Source: Closterium sp. Naga37s-1
Taxonomy: Eukaryota > Streptophyta > Zygnematophyceae > Desmidiales > Closteriaceae
Assembly: GCA_947471745.1 (NCBI GenBank)
Contig: CANJKZ010000549.1
Coordinates: 320,001 to 384,000 of the forward strand
DNA length: 64,000 nucleotides
Direction of reading: 5' to 3'
Shown: positions 41,787 through 52,200 of the stretch, one piece after another
Position numbering within the stretch: the first letter of the stretch is position 1
Layout: each line of letters opens with the position of its first letter
Notes under the pieces: model-generated
The model's database searches: none
The model's input: the letters and a program-made list of their open reading frames with translations, nothing else
Told to the model about the DNA's origin: nothing
Translations under genes and position numbers: made by a program

Positions 41787-42939
41787 ATGGCACGTGGGCC
41801 CAGCTGCTGCGGCAGCGCCACCGGCTCCTGACTCTACTAGCCACGCTCGCCGCCCCCGCTCGTGCGGCTCTACCTGGAGAGACTGCTCCGCACGGGCCCA
41901 TAACCAGAGCGCGCGGATGCTACAATTGCGATGCTATAAGATGGGGATACTTTGTCGAGCGGCAGACGGCAACCGTTGCCGCTGTGACAGCGGCAACGCT
42001 ATATTACCCGGATGGGAACTACAACTACGAGCGCTACGTGCTCGACCCGGCGACTGCGAATATCGTCGGAACCGTTGTAATCATCCTACCCTCGACCACC
42101 GCTGTTTGCCATGCCGCTGTCCAGAAACTTCAAATATCGTGCCGCCAGAGCCGCCAGCTGTCGCTAATTTCCAACTTCTTCTTGTTCTTTCAAGAGATCT
42201 CTCCTCTGCTGGTTCTTTTTTCAGAATGCTTCTTCGTTCATATGCTGCAACCTCTGCGCCGCTAAGGATGGCTGCAAATACTGGCTTTTTAACACGACGT
42301 AAGCGAGATGATACATTCCGCGCTGCGGTAACGCGGTACATCATGCTTGCTCTTTCAATATCAATCATACTCTTTACCTTTTTCTCTTCTTCTTACTACT
42401 ATTAATCGACACCGCTTTCGCCGCGCTCTAACATATATCGCAGATCATCCCCGTACAAATGCGTCCTGCTCGGATCACTAACGGGACTCACCGTGACCAA
42501 CTGGGTGACGACGGTGCCTACGTTATACTTCGGGGGCATGTGCAATCCCCTCGCCGGCACCAAAGGCGATCCGCATTTCCGCGGCGCGGACGGCACGCGC
42601 TTCGATTTCAACGGCCTTCTCGACCGCTCCTTCTGCCTGCTCTCCGACCGCCGGATCCACATCAACATGGGGATCAAGGGCTACCGTCCGATCGCCAACC
42701 TCCCAGGCACAGCCACGTCATTGGATGAAAACACGCTCGCCGCGGCGGTGGAAGCGGCAGCGAATGAGTTCAAGCCACGCCATATTCAGGAGCTCCAGGA
42801 GGAAGCGTTAAATGCGGAGGAAGTGGCGGAGCTGCTCCAGATGCGCGCCAATGGGAGCTTGCCTGAGTCCGCGAAGGTGGCGGCGGCGCTTGAGCGCGAG
42901 GCGGGGAAGCTTCGCGAAAGCACATCTCAAAAATGCTGA
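41787..42939 (+). pseudogene. 5'-defective, 3'-truncated duplicate of the root-cap-like gene
   Basis: Homologous exons: 41787-42076, 42225-42298 (ICCNLCAAKDGCKYW) and 42444-42939. The ATG at 41787 matches the parent start, but exon 1 is 290 bp instead of 288, so this ATG reads into a stop after 14 codons. The conserved frame (HGPITRARGCYNCDAIRWGY) has no ATG. Exon 3 is very close to the parent over GDPHFRGADGTRFDFNG and the helical insert, then ends in KLRESTSQKC stop, where homology stops abruptly. The whole C-terminal half is missing. The parent's introns are kept, so this is a DNA-level duplicate and not a retrocopy. Confidence 0.8.
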
Positions 42940-42997
42940 ACCGTCTGTTAACGGTGGTGGCGATATTTCGAATATCACAGGCTTTTGGGAGGGGGTG

Positions 42998-43019
42998 TTA
43001 AAGCTCGCGTCTCATATTT
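42998..43019. repeat. 22-bp arm of a long-range inverted repeat
   Basis: TTAAAGCTCGCGTCTCATAT plus two further T is the exact reverse complement of 47178-47199, 4.2 kb away. A shared GTTTAACACTTGGTTGGGA lies close to each arm. The pair may be two MITE ends in opposite orientation. Confidence 0.7.
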
Positions 43020-43440
43020 ACTAGTGTTTAACACTTGGTTGGGAAAGTAAGATCCTGATTGGTTTACGAGTGACGAGTTTTTTGACGAGCGGGGGAAATA
43101 CATGCGCGAAGTTCCAAAGTGTTGAGGCCAACACAAGAGCTCAGGCGCAGGTTTGGGTCACATCCGAACCTCTTGCGTGACAGGTTTGGGAAGTTGCACT
43201 TTGTGCGACCAACACTGACGACGGGAACACAGATTGTGCAAGGGAGTGAAGTGATAGGGAAAAATCAAGCGCCAAGGTTAGCACTCCAGCCCTACCTCCT
43301 TACACGTAGTAGAAGCATTACCACTCCATTAGTAACCTAGCTCCTATCCAAAGGCGTCAAAAGGACAAAGAATGTCACGTAACAGGGGTGAGCAGCAGTA
43401 GCGCTCCCCTTTGCCTATGCTTATGATTAGGTAATAGCCG
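43020..43440. other. Unique spacer after the root-cap pseudogene
   Basis: About 420 bp with no recognised gene or repeat; it contains scattered words similar to the DNA flanking the Copia insertion. Homology to the parent gene has already ended. Confidence 0.4.
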
Positions 43441-43574
43441 TCATCTTCCCACCACCCGACCTCCGCTTCCCCGCCACCCCATCTCCCCTGCTCGCCGACC
43501 GATCTCCCGTGCAACCCGCCCGAGTTCCCGTTCCCGCGGCCCGATCTCCCATTTCTGCCGCCCAATATCCCCTT

Positions 43575-43945
43575 CTCGCCTCCTCTCGCCTCCCCGCGCG
43601 TGCTCCTCTCGCCTCTCAGCGCGTGCTCCTCTCCCCTCCCAGCGCGTGCTCCTCTCCCCTCCGCGTGCGTGCTCCTCTCCCCTCCGCGTGCGTGCTCCTC
43701 TCCCCTCCGCGTGCGTGCTCCTCTCGCCTCCCCGCGCGTGCTCCTCTCCCCTCCCCGTGCGTGCTCCTCTCGTCTCTCCGCGCGTGCTCCTCTCCCCTCC
43801 CCGCGCGTGCTCCTCTCCCCTCCGCGTGCGTGCTCCTCTCCCCTCCGCGTGCGTGCTCCTCTCCCCTCCGCGTGCGTGCTCCTCTCGCCTCCCCGCGCGT
43901 GCTCCTCTCCCCTCCCCGTGCGTGCTCCTCTCGCCTCCTCGCGCG
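43575..43945. repeat. 23-bp pyrimidine-rich minisatellite
   Basis: About 16 units of CTCCTCTCSCCTC plus a CG-rich GCGYGTG end. The strand is almost purine-free between the CGYGTG boxes. The long ORFs here on both strands are repeat artefacts. Confidence 0.9.
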
Positions 43946-43954
43946 GCATCCCCC

Positions 43955-44125
43955 CTGCACGCCCTCATTTCCCCCCCTGCACGCCCTCATTTCCCCCCCT
44001 GCACGCCCTCATTTCCCCCCCTGCACGCCCTCATTTCCCCCCCTGCACGCCCTCATTTCCCCCCCTGCACGCCCTCATTTCCCCCCCTGCACGCCCTCAT
44101 TTCCCCCCCTGCAGGCTCTCATTAC
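43955..44125. repeat. 22-bp minisatellite (TGCACGCCCTCATTT plus seven C)
   Basis: Seven near-identical units, then one with TGCAGGCTCTCATTA. The seven-C runs on + are regular G7 runs on the minus strand. Confidence 0.9.
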
Positions 44126-45470
44126 CCCCCTTTTATGCACCCGTTTCCCCTCTGCTCACTCTCTTTCACCCCTCACTCACGCGTTTTCCCCTCTGCTCAC
44201 TCTCTTTCCCCCACACTCACCCTTTCTCCCCTCTGCCCACTCTGTTTCCCCCGTCACTCACCTTCTTACCGAATTCTCACTTTTCATTCACCCCTTTTTC
44301 CAATCCCGCTTCCCCTTTTCCATCTCTCCTTCATGCCTCCCACCACCTCTCCCTGCCTTCCTTGCTTCTCTCCTTATCTCCTTCATGCCTCCCACCATCT
44401 CGTTTTCCTTCTCATCTCTTGTGGGCCACATCACAAGGCCCGTCTGCCCTCTCACACTCTTCCTGCCATTCTCACTCTCGCAATCCTCACCGCCGTCCCT
44501 TCCTTCCTGTAACCAATCTCCCCTCCCCCCTTTTCCCTTCCTTCCCTCCACTTCCTCCCCTTCCCTTCCTTCTCTCCCCATCATTCCCTCCCCTTCCTCC
44601 CCTCCCCTTCATCCCCATCCCTGCCCTTTCCTCCCTGCCCTTCCCTTCTCGACCCCGCCCTTCTACGTCACTCCTCGCCTTCTGCCCTCCAGTTCATGTG
44701 CATGTGCTGCCATCACTTTTGCCCCATACATGCATCTTATTAACTCATGTTTACTCGCTTGTATTCCCTTTTCACCCTCCGTCCCTTCAAATCTCCCCTC
44801 ACTTACTACCCATCTCCCTGCCTTTCCATCACACATCCCTGCCTTCTCATGGATTTGAGGCACCATTGCGACACCAGGTGTCATACAACCTGTAATGCAT
44901 ACGCAAAGCTACAAGCTACAAGCCAGTATAGGAACATGCCAGTATTAGGGACATGCCTCTATCCTTCTGACACTCTCAGTGTCCATACATCTTGGAAGAA
45001 TATCTTGCACTGCAGAAAGAAAAGTACATATTGTGCCTTTGATATGGATATCTCCTACACTAATACAGTATCATGCTTGCGTACAACACACAAGAAAAAC
45101 AGGTGGTGGTACGGTATAGAGCGTGGACTAGCTTTAGCTGCGCCTCAGCTTGCTCCTCTGCTTCACCACTGAAAATACAGGGAGTGGAGTAGGCAGGAAT
45201 AATTGTGTGAAGGAACATGGGGGAGGTGGTGTGAGGTGCCAAAGGAACAACTGCAAGGGAACACAAGCGAGCGCACATGATGAAAGCATGTGGGGAGACA
45301 GTGATGGGTGCACATGCATGGGAACTACAGTAGTGGGCGGGTGAGGTGTGAAGGGGAAGGGGAGGGCATGAAAAGGAAGGGAAGGGTTGATAAGGGATGG
45401 GGAAGGGAAGCGCAGGGCAGGGAGGGAAAGGCAGGGATGGGGAGGGCAGGGTGGAACAGGGCAGAGGGTG
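44126..45470. other. Pyrimidine-rich low-complexity DNA, then ordinary spacer
   Basis: 44126-44870 is CT-rich with short CCTTCC and CACTCTCTTTCCC repeats. 44870-45180 has balanced composition, and 45200-45470 turns to GGGAAGG-type purine-rich sequence. No gene is supported. Confidence 0.6.
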
Positions 45471-45474
45471 GGGG

Positions 45475-45725
45475 GAAGGAGGGCTGAGGGGATGGGGGGA
45501 AGCAGGAAAGGGGATGGGGGGAAGCAGGAAAGGGGATGGGGGGAAGAAGGAAAGGGGATGGGGGGAAGCAGGAAAGGGGATGGGGGGAAGCAGGGAAGGG
45601 GATGGGGGGGAGCAGGGAAGGGGATGGGGGGAAGCAGGGAAGGGGATGGGGGGAAGCAGGGAAGGGGATGGGGGGAAGCAGGGAAGGGGATGGGGGGAAG
45701 CAGGGGGGGAACGGAGGAGAAGCAG
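45475..45725. repeat. 20-21-bp G-rich minisatellite
   Basis: About twelve units of GGGGATGGGGGGAAGCAGGRA. Four or more G runs occur per ~40 bases, so G-quadruplex formation on the + strand is plausible. ORFs reading GGSRKGDGGKQ are artefacts. Confidence 0.9.
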
Positions 45726-46930
45726 GGGGGGAAATAGAGAGCAGAGGGGAAATTGATGGAAAAGCAGAGCGGGAATTGATGGGGAGCAGAAGGGGGAATG
45801 GCGGGATTTATCGCAACCCGTCGTTCGCACCTAATCAGGGCGGCAGGGAGAATGAGTGGAAAGGCAAGGGGGGTGGGGGAAAGGAAAAGGGGTTGGGGAG
45901 GAGAGAACGGAGATAGGGAGGATGAACGCCGGCAAGCAGGAGCGCATTTCCTGTCTCCACTCACCTCCCCTCCCATTTCCTCCCCTCCACATCCCACCTA
46001 CCCCCTCCCCTCCCCCCCCCTGCTCCTTCTCCCCGCCTCCACTCCAACCCGCCTCTCCCCCGCTCTCCTCCCGCTCCTTTCTCTCCCTCTTCCGCCGCCT
46101 CTCTCCCGCCCTTCCCCTCCTTTCTCCGCTCCTCCGCTCCCTACTTGCTCCTGCTTCGCTCCCTCTCCCACTCCCCCGCTCGGCCCCCATCCCCCCTGCA
46201 ACCAGTCGACGGCAAGCTGGACGACCGAGTTTTGGGACATGTTTGGCGGCTTCGCGCCACTGGCTGCACTTGCGCTCGCAATCGCCCCACTCGTCCAGGC
46301 GCTGCTGCACTGTGCGCTGTTCTTGTGCTGTGCTGTATTACACGATGTGCTCTTCACCCTGCTACGCCAAGGACCTGCATTCATGCATGACCCCCTGCAT
46401 GCACGCCCCCTCGTCGCGTCCCCTCCCGTCCCTCCCGTTTCCGCCCCGTACCGTCGCATCCCGCCCCTTCCGCGTGCTCCTCTTCCCTCCCTTCCATTTG
46501 CGTCCGGTCTCGTCGCATCCCGCCTTCCCGTCACGTCCCCTCCCGGCCCCTCGTCGAGATTCTTACCTTCCTGTGCCGTCCCGTCCCGTCCCTCTAGTCC
46601 CTTCCCGTCCAGTCCTGTCCAGTCCCGTCGCTTCCCGTACTGTCCCGTCCTGCCCCATCGCGTCCCTTACCTGGCGCGCCTCATTACCTGGACATGGTTC
46701 ACGATAAGCACGGGATGTACCCTGGTCGCCGCTGATACTGATAAATGAAGACCTAATTTCAAGTTTATAGGTCGGCCGTATATGCTGATCAACGAGAATC
46801 TAACTTTTGTGTAAGAGGTAACCGCGGTTGCTAGTGGAAAGAGTTTTACTCTTGAACCTGAGCCTAGTGCTAGTGCGAAATCGGGTTTCTGAGTTCTGTC
46901 AGTCTCATATTTTTCAGCTGTTGTAAATGC
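45726..46930. other. Strand-switching low-complexity spacer
   Basis: G-rich sequence to about 45930 switches to C-rich until 46200. A 150-bp stretch with mixed composition (46200-46370) could encode a hydrophobic segment (FAPLAALALAIAPLVQALL) but has no recognisable homology. CCCGTCCCGTCC-like repeats run to 46660. I see no supported gene. Confidence 0.5.
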
Positions 46931-47177
46931 TTGATTCGTGCGACAACCTGGTCGCCGGTGGGGGAGTTTGGGCGATCGTGTTGTCCCCGTGCAGGTGTGT
47001 TTTCCAAACCTACCTGGGTGCACGATCGCATGATTGGTTTGGCACGTCCCTGCGCATACCGCCAAGCAAGTTTGGGTTCCCAACCAATCGTTTCAACCTG
47101 GGCCAACCTTCAGTGGAGTTGTGCGACAGTTTGAGGGTTACCGGATACCAAGCGTTTAACACTTGGTTGGGACACAG

Positions 47178-47199
47178 AAATATGAGACGCGAGCTTTAA
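47178..47199. repeat. Second arm of the 22-bp long-range inverted repeat
   Basis: AAATATGAGACGCGAGCTTT plus AA, the reverse complement of 42998-43019. It directly abuts the AAAACCAGGGTC end of the element into which the Copia inserted. Confidence 0.7.
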
Positions 47200-47339
47200 A
47201 ACCAGGGTCCCACGTAGATCATTTGTTTTGCAGTTGATGACTTCACCCTGGCGAGGTGGAAAGAATGACGAGCGGTGTGACGAGGGGAGCGAAGGAAACA
47301 CATATCGCAGTTTGTGTCCGAACCATCTAGGCACGGAAA

Positions 47340-47474
47340 TGTCAAACATTGTATGTTTACATTGTGTAGGCTATAGTGGGTTTAGCCTTAGGGGGTACAA
47401 CAAACTTAGGGTTTCCTACTTGTACCCAACTTTCTGCTAGTTCATTCATTCTCGTTCGTTCTTAGTTTCTAACA
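47340..47474 (+). repeat. 5' LTR of the Copia element (135 bp)
   Basis: Starts TGTCAAACATTG, ends TTTCTAACA (TG..CA termini). It differs from the 3' LTR by one transition (TGTACCC here, TGTGCCC there). Confidence 0.95.
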
Positions 47475-47487
47475 TGGTATCGCGAGC
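47475..47487 (+). other. Primer binding site (initiator tRNA-Met type)
   Basis: TGGTATCGCGAGC begins right after the LTR and resembles the TGGTATCAGAGC site complementary to initiator tRNA-Met used by most plant Copia elements, with two differences. Confidence 0.8.
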
Positions 47488-47519
47488 CTAGGTCGTAACC
47501 TAGGACCGAATGATATGGG

Positions 47520-48115
47520 CCCACCGTTTCCGCTTAGTCGCGCCCTAGCGCGCCTCGCTTAGTCGCGCCCTTGAGCGCCTCACTCTCTCCCTCACTATCG
47601 CGCGCCCTAGCGCGCCTCTCGCGATCGGCCCCGCCTAGCCAGCACGCCCTAGCGTGCCCCGTGCGACCGGCCCCGCTCACCTCGTACGCCCTAGCGTGCG
47701 ACCCGCGCAGCACCACGCGCGTCACCTGCCCCGCGCGCCCTTGCGTGCCCCGTTCGGCCCCGCGCACTCGCTGCCCCGCGCGCCCTTGCGCGCCTCTTAC
47801 GGACCGGCCCCGCCCCTTAGCGCGCGCCCTTGCGTGCCCCGTGCGACCGGCCCCCACCCACCCGCACGCCCTTGCGTGCCCCTCGCGTACCGGCCCCGCC
47901 CCGCTAGCCCGCCACCTAGTGCCCCGTGCGGACCGGCCCCGCCCTGCCGCGCACGCCCTCGCGTGCCCCACCTCGAGTAGCCGCTGCCTAGCCGAGCCGA
48001 ACCGCCCCACCGAACCGCGTCACCCGGCCCGAGCCGCGCCGCCCTATCGAACCGCGCCGCCCTACCGAGCCGCGCCGCCCTACCGAGCCGCGCCGCCCTA
48101 CCGAGCCGCGCCACT
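47520..48115. repeat. GC-rich tandem leader of the Copia element
   Basis: Degenerate 40-50-bp units with GCGCCCTTGCGTGCCCC and GACCGGCCCCGC words, then five 17-18-bp units of CGAGCCGCGCCGCCCTAC (about 48030-48115), followed by an ACTGCTACTGC tract before the gag ATG at 48185. Confidence 0.8.
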
Positions 48116-48184
48116 GCTGCAGTCACTGCTACTGCCACTACTACTGTTACTACTGCTACTACTGCTACTGCTCTTCCTGCAACT

Positions 48185-49252
48185 ATGGCTAGCCCTGCTG
48201 TGCTCGCTTTCGATGCTGAGGGCCGCCCACTGAAGTTTGACACCTGGCTAGATGACTTGCACCTGTTCCTCCAGCTCACTGCCAAGGAGGATATCTCGCT
48301 GTACGATCACGCACTAGGCCACGCTGCTGCCCCTGCTGCTACTGCTGACAGTACTGCCCGCTCACAGTGGCAGACTCGTGACGCCCACGCTCGCTTCGCT
48401 ATTCACAACTCCCTGCCGGTAGATGAGCGCGAGCACTTTGGCCAGCACAAAACTGCGCAGGCACTATACACTGCTGTAGTTGCACGCTACTCCTCACCTG
48501 CCTCTGCTGCGCTAGGCCGTCTCTCGCTCCCCTACCTGTTCCCAGACCTGCCCGCTTTCGCCACAGTCGCTGACCTCATCACGCACCTTCGCACTAGTGA
48601 GGCTCGCTTCCGTGCCGCTATGCCCACTGAGTTTCTTGCCACGCACCCCCCCCCACTCTGGCTTACTCTCTACCACCTAGTCACCCGTCTCCTTGACACC
48701 CTTCGTGCGGTCAGGGACCACTTCCTCGCTCGCTGCCCCACTGAGCTCACCGTTGACCTGCTCGAGAAGGAACTGCTTGCAGCTGAGACTAGCATAGTCG
48801 CTGTAGCTGCCTCTCGTGGCGACCCCCGCACCCCTTTCTTCGAAGGGTGTTCCCCTTCCCCCCTTCTCCCCTCTGTCGCCTCTGCTGCTGCTGTCGACCT
48901 AGTTGGTACTGAGCAGGTCGGGACTGCGTCCGCTCCGAGCTGGCGCCGCAGCGGCAAGGGCAAAGGGGGCAAGGGAGGTGGAGGTGACGGAGGGGGAGGC
49001 GGTGGTGGGGGCGGTGGCGGCGGTGGGGGCGGTGGCGGGGCTGGAGGGGCTAGTGGCGGCGGTGGGGGTGGTGGCGGCAGCGGCGGAGGAGGTGGCCGGG
49101 GTGGGGGCGGTGGTGGGGGCGGCGGTGGACGCGGCGGCGGCAGGGGCGGTGGTGGTCGAGGTGGTGGCGGCGGAGGTGGTGGTCGTGGTGGCGCTGGTGG
49201 ACAGCAGACTCCGTCGCCCCAGGAGCTTCGTGAGTGGTACTCTCAGCACGGG
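48185..49252 (+). CDS. Copia gag (capsid-like) protein
   Basis: MASPAVLAFDAEGRPLKFD to VALSMYDHALGH-type helices at the N-terminus (LDDLHLFLQLTAKED, LPYLFPDLPAFATVADLI, DLLEKELLAAETS) match Copia gag. A Lys/Gly segment (SGKGKGGKGGG) and about 85 Gly-rich residues follow. The frame runs into a 13-G run at 49250-49262 and then reads nonsense to a stop at 49417, while the expected Cys/His motif (SCTYV..GQTCGRAHTAQRCF) is in the other frame. A frameshift at the G run could be programmed, a mutation, or a sequencing error. Confidence 0.8.
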
Positions 49253-49262
49253 GGGGGGGGGG

Positions 49263-52200
49263 TGGCCTTAGCTGCACGTACGTCATCCGCACAGGTGACC
49301 GCACTGGCCAGACGTGTGGGAGGGCGCACACCGCGCAGCGCTGCTTCTCCCGCCTCGACGACGCTTGGCGCACTCAGTTCCCTGCTGCCACTGAGCTGCC
49401 CCGCTGGGCTGATCTGATGAGGAAGAACATAGATATCTATGCTCTTGACTTTGATGCTATTCTCACTGCCATGTATGTGTTGTCTACTAGTGGAGAGGGT
49501 GCTCAGTACCTGCGTGTTCCGCCCGACCCGGGCATTCGGACCAGTGAGGCTGCCGCTCTAGGTGCTTGTGTGTCTGCTGCCCCAGGTGCTGGTGAGGCTG
49601 CCGCTCCAGGTGCTTGCGTGTCTGCTGCCCCAGGTGCTGGTGAGGCTGCCGCTCTAGGTGCTCGAGAGTCTGCGCCCCCTGGTACTGAGTCTACTGAGGC
49701 ACTGCACACCTTCACACTGGACTCAGGTGCTTCTCGCTGTTTCTTTCGTGACCGCACTGCCCTTGAGCAGCTTGCTCGGCCAGTTGCTGTCTCCCTTGCT
49801 GACCCCTCTGGGGGTCCGGTCATTGCGACCTCCTCCACTGTCCTTCCTTGTCCTGCGGTTCCGTCGGGCACACTGTCAGGTCTCCACCTCCCCTCGTTCT
49901 CTACGAACTTGGTGGCGGGTTGTGCGCTCCAGGACGGGGGTGTCCACCAGTTCACCCCTGCCTACGAGCGCGTGACACACTGCACGTGTGCTCGGACGGG
50001 CCGTCACCTGGCTACCTTCACTCGGCAGCCGGGGTCGGACCTGAACACACTGACCACTGAGTCCCCTCAGGTAGCTGCGTCTGCGTCTGCTTCAGGTCAG
50101 CTGTCTGCCCCCTGCTCGTGTCGCTCTCTAGCACACGAGACTGTCCTCTGGCACCACCGCCTTGGTCACCCGTCAGTGCAGCGCCTTCGTGCCATGCACA
50201 AACGGTACCTTGTCTCTGGTCTTCCCCGGGTACTCCCCCCCCTCCCACCCTCGCCTGCTCCTCCCTGTCTTCCTTGTGTCGAGGGGCGGCAGCGCGCCGC
50301 TCCTCACTCCTCCTCGTTTCCCCCGACGACTGCTCCCTTGCAGACGCTCCACATGGACGTGTGGGGCCCAGCCCGCGTCCGTGGACAGGGACAGGAGAGG
50401 TACTTCCTGATCGTTGTTGACGACTACTCGCGCTACACCACGGTCTTCCCCTTGCGCACCAAGGGTGAGGTCCCTGATGTTTTGATCCCTTGGATCCGCG
50501 CTTCTCGTCTCCAGCTCAGCGAGCGGTTCCGCTCGGACTTTCCTGTCCTGCGTCTGCACTCTGACAGAGGTGGTGAGTTCTCCTCCGACCTCTTGGCAGC
50601 CTACTGTGCGGAGCACGGCATCCGCCAGTCGTTCACGCTTCCGGCCTCTCCACAGCAGAATGGGGTTGCTGAGCGCCGCATTGGCTTGGTCATGGAGGTC
50701 GCTCGTACCTCCTTGATCCATGCGGCTGCCCCCCACTTTCTGTGGCCGTTTGCGGTCCGGTACGCTGCGCATCAGCTCAACCTCTGGCCCCGTGTCTCCT
50801 TGCCGGAGACCTCGCCCACACTGCTGTGGACGGGGGAGGTTGGCGATGCGTCGCGTTTCCGGGTCTGGGGATCTCGAGCTTTTGTCCGCGATACGTCTGC
50901 GGACAAGCTCTCCTCCCGCGCTGTTCCTTGTGTCTTCCTTGGCTTTGTCCCGGACGCGTCTGGTTGGCAGTTTTACCACGCCATCTCGCGCCGTGTCCTG
51001 CCCTCTCAGGACGTCACTTTTGACGAGTCGGTGCCCTACTACCGCCTCTTCCCCTACCGCACTGCCCCGCTCCCCCCGCCGCCTCTCTTCCTCGCGCCAG
51101 GTGCTGCTGTGGTAGACCCCCTCCCCCCTCAGGGTGCTGCTCCCTCAGGTGTGTCCCAGGTAGACCCGGTTGAGTCTGTCGAGGTAGCTGTCGACTCTCG
51201 TCCTGCTCGGGGTGCTGAGCCTGAGCGTGCGGAGCCTGGGGGTGCGGAGTCTGGGGGTGCGGAGCCGGCGGGTGCTGAGTCTGGGGGTGCTGAGTCTGGG
51301 GGTGCTGAGCCTGAGGGTGCTGCGACTGAGAGTGCTACACCTGGAGGCGCTCTTTCCTCACAGCAGCTGCGTGAGTGGTACTTACAGTACTGCAGCCTCA
51401 GGAGAGCTGCTGCTGGAGCTCGTGCTTGTGCTTCCCCTCCTAGGCGGGAGCTGCCCTCTCCCCAGCGGCTCCGAGAGTTGTACGCTCGTCGCTGCAGTCT
51501 CCGGAGTGGCGCTCCTAGTGTCACGGACCCTGCAGCTGGAGGTGCTGCTGGTGCTGGAGCTGCTGGAGGTGCTACTGCTGCTGGCGGTGCTGCTGGCGCT
51601 GCTGGAGGTGCTGCTGGTGCTGCTGGAGCTGCTGGAGGTGCTGCTGGTACTGGTGCTGCTGGTACTGGTGCTGCTGGAGCTGCTGGAGGTGCTACTGGAG
51701 TTGCTGCTGGTACTGGTGCTACTGGTGCTGGTCCTGCTGGAGCTGCTGGAGGTGCTGCTAGTCCTGGAGCTACTGGAGGCACTGCTGCTGCTGGCGGTGC
51801 TGCTGGTGCTGTTGGAGCTGCTGGAGGTGCTGCTGGAGTTGCTGGAGGTGCTGCTGCTGCTTGCGGTGCTGCTGGCACTACTGGAGGTGCTGCTGGTGCT
51901 GGTTCTGCTGGAGCTGCTGGAGGTGCTGCTGGTGCTGGTACTGCTGGTGCTGGTGCTGCTGGAGCTGCTGGAGGTGCTGCTGGTGCTGGAGCTGCTGGAG
52001 GCACTGCTGCTGCTGGCGGTACTGCTGGAGGTGCTCGAGCTGCTGGTGCTGCTGGTCTTGGAGGTGCTCGTACTGGGGGTACTGGAGCTGCTGGGACTGG
52101 AGCTACTGAGGGGGTTGGAGCTGGAGTTGCTGAGCGGCCACGGCCGTACTACGTTCCGCTCCTTCAGCAGGTTCTTGGTCTCCCGCCCTCTACTGGTCCT

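Noticed and set aside
43344-44895. Long overlapping ORFs on both strands in the pyrimidine-rich block
   Set aside because: Low-complexity translations of 22- and 23-bp repeats; no recognisable domain.
45387-46748. ORFs rich in Gly/Lys and Ser/Pro, including a hydrophobic FAPLAALALAIAPLVQALL stretch
   Set aside because: They arise from the G-rich minisatellite and from CCCGTCC repeats; the hydrophobic stretch is isolated and without homology I recognise.
48903-49373. Gly/Ala- and Thr-rich ORFs opposite or offset to gag
   Set aside because: Shadow frames of the gag glycine tract.
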